Source: an uncultured Oscillospiraceae bacterium (GTDB taxonomy: Bacteria; Bacillota_A; Clostridia; Oscillospirales; Acutalibacteraceae). Taken from it: a stretch of DNA of 59,347 nt. Made by a program: the position numbers and the translations under genes. Of the stretch, positions 15,874 through 24,226 are shown piece by piece. The notes beneath the pieces were generated by a model. The model was not told where the DNA came from, did not search any database, and worked only from the letters and a program-made list of their open reading frames with translations. Every line of letters starts with the position of its first letter. The first letter of the stretch is position 1. The stretch lies in contig CAJUTL010000014.1 of assembly GCA_910589395.1 (NCBI GenBank), positions 10,003 through 69,349 of the forward strand. The letters are read 5' to 3'.

Positions 15874-17187
15874 TTGGATTCTTTCAACCAAACCTGGGAG
15901 CTGATCTGTGATTTCTGCCAGTCCAGAATCACAGACGTGGCCTACAAGACCTGGTTCAGCCGGTTAAAGCCCGTTTCGCTGGATTTTGAACAGGGGCTGG
16001 CCATTATTGAGGCGCCGAACGAATTTCATAAAAATACTCTCCTGCGCTGCTATAGCGAGCTTTTGCAAGAAGCAGTGCAGAGCGTCTATGGCCCGAAAAT
16101 CAGCTTTTCTCTGTGTGTCCAAGAGGAAAAACCGGAAAGAAAACAGCCTATGGAGGTCACCGAAGAGCAAAGCGAGGATTTCACCTTTGAAAACTTCGTG
16201 GTAGGGCCCTCCAACAGCTTTACCCACGCGGCCTGCCAGGCGGTGGCCGCGCAGCCCGCGGTGCTTTATAATCCCCTGTTTATTTACGGAAATCCCGGCC
16301 TGGGGAAAACCCATCTGTTAAACGCCGTGGCAAATAAGTTTAAGAAAAACTTCCCGCACCTTACCACCCTTTACATCAAGGGCGAGCATTTTGCCAATGA
16401 GGTGATCGAGGGGATCAAAAGCGGCACCATGCCGGCCATTCGGGAAAAATACCGCACGGTGGATCTTTTGCTGTTTGACGATATACAATTTATCGCGGGA
16501 AAAAACTCCACCCAGGAAGAATTTTTCCATACCTATGAAACTCTGCATGAAGCAAAAAAACAGATCGTTCTCACCTCTGACCGGCCGCCCAAGGAGATCG
16601 CCACGCTGGAAGAGCGGCTACAGTCCCGCTTTGAATCGGGACTTATCGCGGATATCGGCGTTCCCGATTTTGAGACCCGTACCGCCATCGTCATTAAAAA
16701 AGCGGAATCTCTTGGCTTCGAGCTTCCCAACACCGTTTCGGAATACATTGCCACAAAGCTGAAAAATAATATCCGCCAGCTAGAGGGCGCCGTAAAAAAG
16801 CTGCGGGCTTTCCATCTTTTAGAGGACAAGCCGATCAATATCGCCACAGCTCAGGCGGCCATCAGCGATATCATCAACAACAGCCAGCCAGCCCCCGTCA
16901 CGGTAGAACGCATTGTAGAGGAGGTTTCCAGAACCTACGGGAACGTCACCCCGGAGGATATCCTTTCTCAAAAGAGAAACTCCAATATTTCCGGGGCAAG
17001 ACAGATCTCCATGTATATCGTGCGGGAGATCACCGACCTTTCCATGGTGGAGATCGGTGAGACCTTTGGCGGAAGAGATCATTCTACTGTTGTCTACGCC
17101 ATTCGTCAGGTAGAAAAAAAGGTAAACAGCGATTCTCATACCAGAAACATTGTAAACGATATTATTAAGAATGTAAGCAGCCATTAA
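15874..17187 (+). CDS. dnaA: Chromosomal replication initiator DnaA
   Basis: 437 residues from a TTG start, supported by GGAGGG 8 nt upstream and by the normal N-terminus (NQTWELICDFCQSRI). Domain I covers 1-80. A short linker follows, then the AAA+ domain III with Walker A GNPGLGKTH at 139-147 and Walker B LLLFDDIQF. Domain IV is the HTH with the signature GGRDHSTVVYAIR near the C-terminus. It binds DnaA boxes and melts oriC; its own flanks are the likely origin. Confidence 0.97.
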   Translation: MDSFNQTWELICDFCQSRITDVAYKTWFSRLKPVSLDFEQGLAIIEAPNEFHKNTLLRCYSELLQEAVQSVYGPKISFSLCVQEEKPERKQPMEVTEEQSEDFTFENFVVGPSNSFTHAACQAVAAQPAVLYNPLFIYGNPGLGKTHLLNAVANKFKKNFPHLTTLYIKGEHFANEVIEGIKSGTMPAIREKYRTVDLLLFDDIQFIAGKNSTQEEFFHTYETLHEAKKQIVLTSDRPPKEIATLEERLQSRFESGLIADIGVPDFETRTAIVIKKAESLGFELPNTVSEYIATKLKNNIRQLEGAVKKLRAFHLLEDKPINIATAQAAISDIINNSQPAPVTVERIVEEVSRTYGNVTPEDILSQKRNSNISGARQISMYIVREITDLSMVEIGETFGGRDHSTVVYAIRQVEKKVNSDSHTRNIVNDIIKNVSSH

Positions 17188-17450
17188 GTTTTACACGATT
17201 TTTTCCACATTTCACCGGTGAGATTCCACAGCCCTGTGGAAAGAAAAAGCTTTTTTCACTTCTTTCACATTTTGTTCACAAGTTCATTTGAAAAAATTCC
17301 CTGGAATATTTTCAGGATTTCCGGGAATCCTTACTCTTTTTACACATTTTCACAGCCCCTACTACGACTTCTAAATCTATCTTTATCAATAAAAGACTAT
17401 AAGCAACCCATCAAAAAGGTCCGTCTCAGCAGACCGGAAAGGAACAGCAA
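17188..17450 (+). other. Probable oriC half with degenerate DnaA boxes (dnaA-dnaN gap)
   Basis: Several 9-mers approximate TTATCCACA: TTTTCCACA (17201-17209), GATTCCACA (17222-17230), CTTTCCACA on the minus strand (17235-17243), TTGTTCACA (17272-17280) and ATTTTCACA (17346-17354). AT-rich DNA with runs of T follows to 17400. In Bacillus the unwinding element and DnaA boxes also lie between dnaA and dnaN. None of the boxes is a perfect match. Confidence 0.6.
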
Positions 17451-18554
17451 ATGAAATTTACAGTAAATAAAAACGATATTACGGAGGCAGTTTCCAATAT
17501 TCAAAGGGCCGTTTCCAGTAAAACCTCCATTCCGGCGCTGGAGTGTATTTTACTCACGGCTTCGGAAAGCAGCTTAGAGCTCTGCGCCTATGACTTGGAG
17601 CTGGGTATGACCACAGTGATCCCGGCAAGGGTGGAAGAATCCGGAAAGGCGGCGCTGACCGCAAAAATCTTTTCCGATATTGTAAGGAAAACACCGGACG
17701 AAACCGTTACTGTTACGGTAGATGAAAAAAATATGGCGTCTATCGAAAGCGGCTACAGCAAGTTTTCCATTATTTCCACACCGGCCCAGGAATTCCCGGA
17801 GCTGCCGAAGCTGACGGATTCCACAAAGCTGGAGCTGCCGTCAAACGTATTGAAAAGCATGATCCGCCAGACCCTGTTCGCCGTGGCGGAAAGCGACGCC
17901 AAGCCCATTCATCAGGGCAGCCTGTTCCATCTGGAAAACGGGATCCTGGATGTGGTGTCGGTAGACGGCTACCGCCTGGCGAAGCGCAGCGAGCCGGTGG
18001 AATTTAAAGAGGATATCTCCTTTGTAGCTCCCGGTAAAACACTGGGTGAAATTCTGCGCCTTTTGAAGGATACCGACGACGTGGTGGAAATTTCCGCGGG
18101 TCGCAGGCACATTTTATTCCATATTGAAAACTACACCGTGATCTCCAGCCTGCTGGAGGGCGAATTTCTTAATTATAAAGCCGCGATCCCGCCGGACAGC
18201 AAAACGGAAGTGGTCGTGAAAACGAGAGAAGTCATTGAAAGCGTGGAGCGCGTCTCCCTTTTGATCACAGACCGCCTGAAGAGCCCGGTGCGCTGCCAGT
18301 TTGCGGAAGATGAGATCAAGCTGCTCTGCACCACCGCCATGGGCCGGGCCAGCGACCAGCTGACCGCTGAGATCACAGGCGACGATGTGGAGATCGGCTT
18401 TAATAATCGCTATTTGCTGGACGCCTTGCGGAATACGGAATGCGACGAGGTAAAGATCCAGCTGGGTGGGCCCTTGAGCCCCATGAAGATCGTTCCGAAG
18501 GAGGGGGACAGCTTCCTGTTCCTGGTTTTGCCCGTAAGGCTGAAGAACGATTGA
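17451..18554 (+). CDS. dnaN: DNA polymerase III beta subunit (sliding clamp)
   Basis: 367 residues, the normal length for the ring-forming processivity clamp. Three topologically similar domains follow the N-terminal MKFTVNKNDITEAVSNIQRA. The C-terminus ends PMKIVPKEGDSFLFLVLPVRL, close to the canonical P(M/V)R(L/M) tail that lines the partner-binding cleft. GGAAAGGA precedes the ATG. It lies 263 nt after dnaA across the DnaA-box cluster. Confidence 0.96.
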   Translation: MKFTVNKNDITEAVSNIQRAVSSKTSIPALECILLTASESSLELCAYDLELGMTTVIPARVEESGKAALTAKIFSDIVRKTPDETVTVTVDEKNMASIESGYSKFSIISTPAQEFPELPKLTDSTKLELPSNVLKSMIRQTLFAVAESDAKPIHQGSLFHLENGILDVVSVDGYRLAKRSEPVEFKEDISFVAPGKTLGEILRLLKDTDDVVEISAGRRHILFHIENYTVISSLLEGEFLNYKAAIPPDSKTEVVVKTREVIESVERVSLLITDRLKSPVRCQFAEDEIKLLCTTAMGRASDQLTAEITGDDVEIGFNNRYLLDALRNTECDEVKIQLGGPLSPMKIVPKEGDSFLFLVLPVRLKND

Positions 18555-18610
18555 TCTTTTTTAGAAAATGCCTTGAGTCTGTTTTATGTTAGAAGGGAGC
18601 GGCGGAAACT

Positions 18611-18817
18611 GTGGAAAAAATCAAAATAGAAACCGAGTTTATCCGGCTGGATTCCCTTCTGAAGCTTTCCGGTCTGGTGGATACCGGTGGACAGGCAAAG
18701 TTTGTGATCCAGGGTGGAGAGGTTTCAGTCAATGAAGAGCCCTGCCTGATGCGGGGAAAAAAGCTGCGGCCCGGCGATACGGTCACCTATGCCGGAAAGC
18801 GGTTTCAGGTGGAATAG
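18611..18817 (+). CDS. yaaA: S4-domain RNA-binding protein YaaA (RlbA-like)
   Basis: 68 residues from a GTG start at 18611 with GAAGGGAGC upstream. A single S4 RNA-binding domain fills the protein (FIRLDSLLKLSGLVDTGGQA, VNEEPCLMRGKKLRPGDTV). It is always found between dnaN and recF in Firmicutes. S4 modules bind structured RNA; a ribosome-related role is proposed for the family. The stop is 2 nt before recF, so the two are coupled. Confidence 0.92.
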   Translation: MEKIKIETEFIRLDSLLKLSGLVDTGGQAKFVIQGGEVSVNEEPCLMRGKKLRPGDTVTYAGKRFQVE

Positions 18818-18819
18818 CC

Positions 18820-19953
18820 ATGATCATACAGCGGCTTGGCACAGTAGGCTTCCGAAATCTGGAGGACAGCGAGCTATTTCCCTGTGAGGGAGTCAATGTG
18901 ATCTACGGAGACAACGCCCAGGGAAAAACCAATCTTTTGGAAGCTTTGTGGCTTTTCACAGGGGGACATTCCTTTCGGGGAGCAAAAGACAGCGAGCTGC
19001 CCCGTCTGGATCGGAAAACGGGAATCAATTCTCCCGCCGCCTCCCTGGCGCTGGATTTTTTCAGCGAGGAGCGGTCTCAGAAGGCAGTGCTTCAAATAGA
19101 AAACGGCAGAAGAAGCTCTGTCATAAACGGCGTAAAGAAAAAGACAGGCTCCGCCCTGGTGGGAAAGGTGCGGGCTGTGATCTTCTCTCCGGAACACCTG
19201 CTTCTGGTAAAAGAGGGGCCTTCCCGCCGCAGAGGGTTTATAGACGGCGCTCTTTGTCAGCTAAAGCCCTCCTTTGCCCGAATGCTCAGCACCTATCATC
19301 GTACTTTACTGCAAAGAAACGCTTTATTAAAGGACATTTCCCGTTTTCCTGAGCTTCAGGATACCCTGGAGGTGTGGGATCTGCGTTTGGCAAAGCTGGG
19401 CGCGGGAGTAATGCTGGAAAGAAGAGAGTATATTGAAAAGCTGGCTCCCGGAGTGGAAGCTGTTTACAAGGGAATTTCAAAGGGAAAGGAAACGCTTGCG
19501 GTGCGGTATTCCCCATCAGTAAAGCTTTCTGTGGAAAACTTTACCGCACAGGAGGCGGAAGAAGCCTTTTTCCAAGAGCTGAAGCGATTTCTGCGTTCTG
19601 ATATTCGCTCGGGCTTTACCTCCAGCGGCCCTCACCGGGACGATTTGGAGCTGGAGCTCAATGGGATCTCCGCCCGGGTCTATGGGTCTCAGGGACAGCA
19701 GAGAAGCGCCGTGCTGGCCATGAAGCTGGCAGAGGCGGAGGCTCTCGCTGAAATTTCCGGGGAAACACCCATGGTGCTTTTAGACGATGTAATGAGCGAG
19801 CTGGATCAAAGCCGCCAGGATTATTTACTCAATCATCTGCACGGAAGGCAGGTTTTTCTTACCTGCTGCAGCCCGGAAACAGTCAGCTTGCAGGAAACGG
19901 GAAAGCGTTTCCATGTGGAAGCGGGCCGCGTGCGGCCGGAGGAGCTTGAATAA
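18820..19953 (+). CDS. recF: DNA replication/repair protein RecF
   Basis: 377 residues. An SMC-like ATPase that, with RecO and RecR, loads RecA at gaps. Walker A is GDNAQGKTN at about residues 30-38. The ABC-type signature occurs in YGSQGQQRSAVLAMKLAEAE and Walker B in VLLDDVMSELD. The length is typical. It begins right after yaaA and ends immediately before remB. Confidence 0.95.
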   Translation: MIIQRLGTVGFRNLEDSELFPCEGVNVIYGDNAQGKTNLLEALWLFTGGHSFRGAKDSELPRLDRKTGINSPAASLALDFFSEERSQKAVLQIENGRRSSVINGVKKKTGSALVGKVRAVIFSPEHLLLVKEGPSRRRGFIDGALCQLKPSFARMLSTYHRTLLQRNALLKDISRFPELQDTLEVWDLRLAKLGAGVMLERREYIEKLAPGVEAVYKGISKGKETLAVRYSPSVKLSVENFTAQEAEEAFFQELKRFLRSDIRSGFTSSGPHRDDLELELNGISARVYGSQGQQRSAVLAMKLAEAEALAEISGETPMVLLDDVMSELDQSRQDYLLNHLHGRQVFLTCCSPETVSLQETGKRFHVEAGRVRPEELE

Positions 19954-20226
19954 ATGTATCTGCATTTGGGACAAAATATAGTAGTGAGGACCGATGAGAT
20001 CCTCGGTGTGTTCGATTTGGACAATTCCACGGTATCAAAGCACACAAAAAAGTTTCTCGGAATCGCGCAAAAGGAAAAACGGGTAGTAAACGTATCTATG
20101 GAGCTCCCGAAATCCTTTATCGTCTGCGAAAAAAACGGGAAACGGATCATTTATATCTCTCAAATCGCGCCGTCTACCCTGCTTCGTAGGGCCAGGGGGA
20201 AAAGCGTTCTGGAGGGAATGCTCTGA
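19954..20226 (+). CDS. remB: Extracellular matrix regulator RemB (YaaB, DUF370-type)
   Basis: 90 residues. The block MYLHLGQNIVVRTDEILGVF, then DLDNSTVSKHTKKFL, is characteristic of RemB/YaaB, which sits between recF and gyrB in Bacillus. In Bacillus subtilis RemB, with RemA, promotes biofilm matrix gene expression. The start codon directly follows the recF stop with no gap, so translation is coupled. The C-terminal dozen residues are variable. Whether it regulates matrix genes in this organism is unknown. Confidence 0.88.
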   Translation: MYLHLGQNIVVRTDEILGVFDLDNSTVSKHTKKFLGIAQKEKRVVNVSMELPKSFIVCEKNGKRIIYISQIAPSTLLRRARGKSVLEGML

Positions 20227-20293
20227 TCCCGGTAAAAAACTTGTACCGGACCGGAAACAGGAATCTTGATTCGGAAAGAAAGGAAAAGAAGCC

Positions 20294-21178
20294 ATGAAAT
20301 ATTTCGGAATTTCTTCATGTCCCTACTGTAAAAAGCGGGTAAACCTGATCAGGTCCTGGTCCCTGAAGCGCCAAGGCGAGTATCGGTGTCCCCGGTGCGG
20401 AGGAATCTCCAATATTTTTCTTTCTCCGCTCATTTATGTATTTGCCCTGCTGGCTGTTTTTGCCGGAGGAGCGTCTTATTTCTTTCACAAATTCATTCTC
20501 AACGATATTTCCCTTTCCACACTGGTACAGGTGATGATCCCCTTTGCGGTCTTTTTTCTGCTGAGTCTTTTTATGGTGAATTTGGAAAGACCTATTATTA
20601 AAAAGGTCCCCCGTGGAGAGGCCGAGCGAAAAAAAGCAGGCAAAAGCAGCTTGGAGGATCGCCGTATGCCGGCTGCCGCCGGTTCTATGGGCCAAAAAGA
20701 ATCGCTGTCCTTTCGTGGGGAAGAATATCTTCCAAAGGGAGAATACCGAACCGGACCCTTGCCTCAAATGGAAGGCGGAGAGGAAAAGAGGCTTCCTGTC
20801 CGTTCTCAGCGGCCTGCCTATCAGGAGGACCTGGAAAAAACCTCTGTGGTGGAGGTTCCCGTTTCCAGGCCGCAAAGGCCTGCTCCTGAGATGAGAACAA
20901 GGCAACCTGCCCCTGCCCCGCGGGCAGCTTCTCAGCAAAGGACGGGGAAACCGCAGAGAACAGTACAAAATACCGCCGCGCCTTCTGTGGAGGCAAATCG
21001 GCCAGCTGTTGTAAGGCAGCAGGCTCCGCAGGCAGTAAAAACCGCCCCTTCTTCCCATGTGGTCACCAGCGTAAATATTCCCAGTGTAGGCGATGATTTT
21101 TTTGCTAAGTATAACGATCCGGATTATGTGGAGCGCCGCCTGAAGGAAATCAAGGAAGGAAAAACAGAGATCAAGTAA
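20294..21178 (+). CDS. Zinc-ribbon membrane protein with long disordered tail, unknown function
   Basis: 294 residues, not recognised. Residues 9-12 (CPYC) and 32-35 (CPRC) form a four-cysteine zinc ribbon. Two transmembrane segments follow at about 48-66 and 77-95 (LSPLIYVFALLAVFAGG and TLVQVMIPFAVFFLLSLFMV). The remaining 180 residues are Pro-, Gln- and Arg-rich and look disordered. They end in a predicted helix DDFFAKYNDPDYVERRLKEI. The layout suggests a membrane anchor with a cytoplasmic zinc ribbon and a tail for protein contacts. It occupies the slot between remB and gyrB and ends at the terminator near 21262. AAGGAAAAG precedes the ATG. Confidence 0.75.
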   Translation: MKYFGISSCPYCKKRVNLIRSWSLKRQGEYRCPRCGGISNIFLSPLIYVFALLAVFAGGASYFFHKFILNDISLSTLVQVMIPFAVFFLLSLFMVNLERPIIKKVPRGEAERKKAGKSSLEDRRMPAAAGSMGQKESLSFRGEEYLPKGEYRTGPLPQMEGGEEKRLPVRSQRPAYQEDLEKTSVVEVPVSRPQRPAPEMRTRQPAPAPRAASQQRTGKPQRTVQNTAAPSVEANRPAVVRQQAPQAVKTAPSSHVVTSVNIPSVGDDFFAKYNDPDYVERRLKEIKEGKTEIK

Positions 21179-21261
21179 GGAAAAGTTTTATCCTGTACCG
21201 AAGCGGTAAGAACTTGCCGAAAACTGTACGCTTTCATTTGATAAGATACACTCTCAGCGCA

Positions 21262-21314
21262 AAAGGCCTGTTGGAAGCCAAAATTTTTGGCTTTTTCAAG
21301 CAGGCTTTTCTTGT
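21262..21314 (+). terminator. Terminator of the dnaA-recF-remB unit
   Basis: A nested stem pairs GCCTGTTG with CAAGCAGGC outside and AAGCCAAAA with TTTTGGCTT inside. TTTTCTTGTTTT follows. It lies about 85 nt past the zinc-ribbon gene and separates it from the gyrB promoter. Confidence 0.8.
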
Positions 21315-21409
21315 TTTACAAAAAATATATTTGTAGATACTCTTTTAAAAAAAACAAAAAAACTGATCTGGAAACAGGAGAGACAGCGCCGAGTTCCAGT
21401 ATTTTTTTG

Positions 21410-21438
21410 TTTACAAAGAAGTGAAAATCTGATATACT
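21410..21438 (+). promoter_or_regulatory. Sigma-A promoter of gyrB
   Basis: -35 TTTACA (21410-21415) and -10 TATACT (21433-21438) are separated by exactly 17 nt. The predicted start near 21445 gives a leader of about 150 nt before the TTG start of gyrB. Confidence 0.8.
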
Positions 21439-21592
21439 TATACTAATATATAGGGAAGCGCGGGATCCATTTTACGGCATGGCTTCACGCTTGGATTTTT
21501 CTTGTGTTTCCCGGGAATCCGTAAAAGAAATTTTACCGGCACGGTGCCGCGGTGACGCAGGCCAGGCAGGTTACAGATTTGGGGGACTTTTT

Positions 21593-23587
21593 TTGGACAA
21601 TCAGGAATTAAACAGCGAGCTGCTGAAGGCGGACGCTCAAAAAGCCTACGACGGAGACCAGATCCAGGTCCTGGAGGGCCTGGAGGCGGTGAGAAAGCGC
21701 CCCGGCATGTATATCGGCTCCACCGGGCCCAGGGGCTTGCACCACCTGGTCTATGAGATCGTGGATAACGCCATTGACGAGGCGCTGGCTGGCTTTTGCG
21801 ACAAGATCGTGGTGAAGATCCTGCCGGGCAATATCATCTATGTTTCTGATAACGGCCGGGGCATTCCGGTAGGCGTGCAGCACAAAACCGGCCTGCCCGC
21901 CGTTACCGTGGTGTTCACCATTCTCCACGCCGGCGGAAAGTTCGGCGGCGGAAGCTACAAGGTGTCTGGCGGCCTTCATGGCGTGGGCGCCTCTGTGGTA
22001 AACGCCCTTTCCGAATGGCTGGAGGTAGAGGTGGTCAGCGACGGCGAGCTTTATTACCAGCGCTTTGAGCGGGGTAAGGCCGTAACGGAGCTGGAAAACC
22101 GCGGCAAAGCCCCGGAAGGGCGCTCCAGCGGCTCTGTGATCTGCTTCAAGGCGGATCCCGAGGTCTTTAAGGAGACCACCACCTATACCTACGAGACTCT
22201 GCAGACCCGCCTGAGAGAGCAGGCCTTCTTAAACGCCGGGGTCAGCATTGAGCTGATCGACGAAAGAGACCCGCAGGAGCGGGTGCCGGACGAGCAAAAT
22301 CAAGAAGGAAGGATCTCCAACACCTACTGCTATGAAGGCGGTGTAAGTTCCTTTGTGGATTATCTGAACACCAAGAAGGCGGTAGAGGTCATTCACCCGG
22401 AGATCATTCGCTTTGCCGCCGACGCCGCGGACGGAAATTCCACGGCGGAGATCGCCATGCAGTATACGGACAGCTTCAACGAGCTGATCCTTTCCTTCGC
22501 AAATAATATCCATACCACAGACGGCGGTACCCACGAAGACGGCTTCAAGCGGGCGCTGACCCGCGTAATGAACGATTACGCCAGGAAGTATTCCATTTTG
22601 AAGGAAAACGATAAAAACCTTTCCGGCGAGGACGTGCGGGAGGGCCTGACCTGCGTCATCAGCGTGAAGCTGAAGGAGGCGCAGTTTGAAGGGCAGACCA
22701 AGGCAAAGCTGGGCAACACGGAGATGAGCGCCCTGGTCAGCTCCATGGTCTATGACAAAATGATGACCTTCCTGGAGGAAAACCCCGCCACGGCCAGGGC
22801 CATCTTTGATAAGGCGCTGACGGCCTCCCGGGCCAGAGAAGCGGCCAGAAAGGCCAGGGAGCTGGCCAGAAGAAAAACCGCCCTGGAAAACAACTCCCTG
22901 CCGGGAAAGCTGGCGGATTGCCAGTCCAGAAACCCGGAGGAAACCGAGATTTATATTGTGGAGGGCGATTCCGCCGGAGGCTCCGCCAAGGGCGGACGGG
23001 ACAGAAAATTCCAGGCAATTTTACCCCTTTGGGGAAAAATGCTGAATGTGGAAAAGGCAAGGCTCGACAAGGTGTACGGCAATGAAAAGCTGATGCCCGT
23101 GGTCACAGCCCTGGGCACCGGCATTGGGGAGGATTTCGACCTTTCCAAGCTGCGGTATGGGAAAATCATCATCATGGCCGATGCCGATGTGGACGGCTCC
23201 CATATCCGCACCCTGCTTCTCACCTTCTTCTTCCGCTTTATGCGGCCTTTGGTGGAGGAGGGCCATATTTACCTTGCCCAGCCTCCCCTGTTCCGGATCA
23301 CCAAGGGAAAGCGCCACTATTACGCCTATTCCGACCCGGAGCGGGACAGCATTATGGAAGAGCTTGGCAGCGGCTATGAGATCCAGCGCTACAAGGGCCT
23401 GGGTGAAATGGACGCCGAGCAGCTGTGGGAAACCACCATGAACCCGGAGGTCAGGACCATGCGCCGGGTAGAGGTGGAGGACGCCGCCGAGGCGGACGAG
23501 GTGTTCACCGTGCTGATGGGCGATAAGGTAGAGCCCCGCCGGGATTTCATTGTGGAGAACGCCCAGAAGGCGAACTGGGACGTTTAG
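21593..23587 (+). CDS. gyrB: DNA gyrase subunit B
   Basis: 664 residues from TTG 21593, chosen because GGGGGA lies 7-9 nt upstream and the protein then starts at the usual distance from YDGDQIQVLEGLEAVRKRPG. An upstream in-frame ATG (21479) has no ribosome site and adds 38 unrelated residues. It has the GHKL ATPase domain with DNAIDEALAG and GRGIPVG, then the TOPRIM domain with EGDSAGGSAKGGRDR and IIMADADVDGSHI. The C-terminus ends NWDV. The stop codon TAG opens a family D repeat. It pairs with gyrA to introduce negative supercoils. Confidence 0.96.
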   Translation: MDNQELNSELLKADAQKAYDGDQIQVLEGLEAVRKRPGMYIGSTGPRGLHHLVYEIVDNAIDEALAGFCDKIVVKILPGNIIYVSDNGRGIPVGVQHKTGLPAVTVVFTILHAGGKFGGGSYKVSGGLHGVGASVVNALSEWLEVEVVSDGELYYQRFERGKAVTELENRGKAPEGRSSGSVICFKADPEVFKETTTYTYETLQTRLREQAFLNAGVSIELIDERDPQERVPDEQNQEGRISNTYCYEGGVSSFVDYLNTKKAVEVIHPEIIRFAADAADGNSTAEIAMQYTDSFNELILSFANNIHTTDGGTHEDGFKRALTRVMNDYARKYSILKENDKNLSGEDVREGLTCVISVKLKEAQFEGQTKAKLGNTEMSALVSSMVYDKMMTFLEENPATARAIFDKALTASRAREAARKARELARRKTALENNSLPGKLADCQSRNPEETEIYIVEGDSAGGSAKGGRDRKFQAILPLWGKMLNVEKARLDKVYGNEKLMPVVTALGTGIGEDFDLSKLRYGKIIIMADADVDGSHIRTLLLTFFFRFMRPLVEEGHIYLAQPPLFRITKGKRHYYAYSDPERDSIMEELGSGYEIQRYKGLGEMDAEQLWETTMNPEVRTMRRVEVEDAAEADEVFTVLMGDKVEPRRDFIVENAQKANWDV

Positions 23588-23611
23588 TTGTTAGAGAAAG
23601 GGCAAGGGCCT
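23585..23611 (+). repeat. Family D repeat starting at the gyrB stop codon
   Basis: TAGTTGTTAGAGAAAGGGCA followed by AGGGCC. Its first codon is the gyrB stop. It is the same sequence and orientation relative to the gene as at mnmE (11087) and nrnA (57991). Confidence 0.5.
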
Positions 23612-23639
23612 GAGTGGGCTGCTTGTGAAAGCAAGATTT

Positions 23640-24131
23640 ATGCAGAAATTGGAGTTTTCCTATACTTTGACAGAGAAAGAGGTCTATGATGGGCTGCGGC
23701 TTTCCGGGGTGTACCGTACCACCGGGAAGCGGGCTGTGGTGGAAACCGCGATCCTCGGGGTGTTCTGCTTGTTCTTTCTCGTTTCCTATGTCCTGCAGAA
23801 AGAGACGTTTAACCTCATTATGACCTTTGTTTCCCTGGGGGTGCTGCTGGCGCTGAACCTGGTGCCCCGGCTGGATATGAGAAAGCAGGCGAAAAACTGC
23901 CACAGGCAGGTAAAGCTGCGGCTGTACCCGGATCGGTTTTTTCTGGAAACAGAAGCCGGCTCTCAAAGCGTCCTGTTAGACGGCTCTTCGGAGATCAAGG
24001 CTGCGGGGAAAAAGGAAAATAAGCTGCTCATTGTCCACATTGCGGGCGGCGGGCTGTTGGTGATCCCCCTGCGGGCCATTCCCGAAGCCATTCGGGGACA
24101 GGCTCTGAGCTTCCTGCTTCAAGGAGACTGA
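23640..24131 (+). CDS. YcxB-like membrane protein of unknown function
   Basis: 163 residues from ATG 23640; a GTG at 23625 is an alternative, and neither has a strong ribosome site. The N-terminal FSYTLTEKEVYDGLRL segment leads to two transmembrane helices (about residues 33-50 and 56-74). A C-terminal beta-rich cytoplasmic domain follows (KLRLYPDRFFLETEAGSQSV, and IVHIAGGGLLVIPLRAIPE). This order matches the YcxB-like domain family, whose function is not established. It lies between gyrB and gyrA and is probably co-transcribed with them. Confidence 0.7.
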   Translation: MQKLEFSYTLTEKEVYDGLRLSGVYRTTGKRAVVETAILGVFCLFFLVSYVLQKETFNLIMTFVSLGVLLALNLVPRLDMRKQAKNCHRQVKLRLYPDRFFLETEAGSQSVLLDGSSEIKAAGKKENKLLIVHIAGGGLLVIPLRAIPEAIRGQALSFLLQGD

Positions 24132-24226
24132 GGAATGTTTTGAAGAGCTTTTGATCGATCAGGAATTATATTTTTCACCCGGAGCAAAGCGTTTAGTCCC
24201 GGTGAGAAAGGATAGGATGGCGAATT

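Noticed and set aside
21479..21592. ATG-initiated extension of gyrB
   Set aside because: No ribosome site, non-conserved residues; TTG 21593 has GGGGGA at correct spacing.
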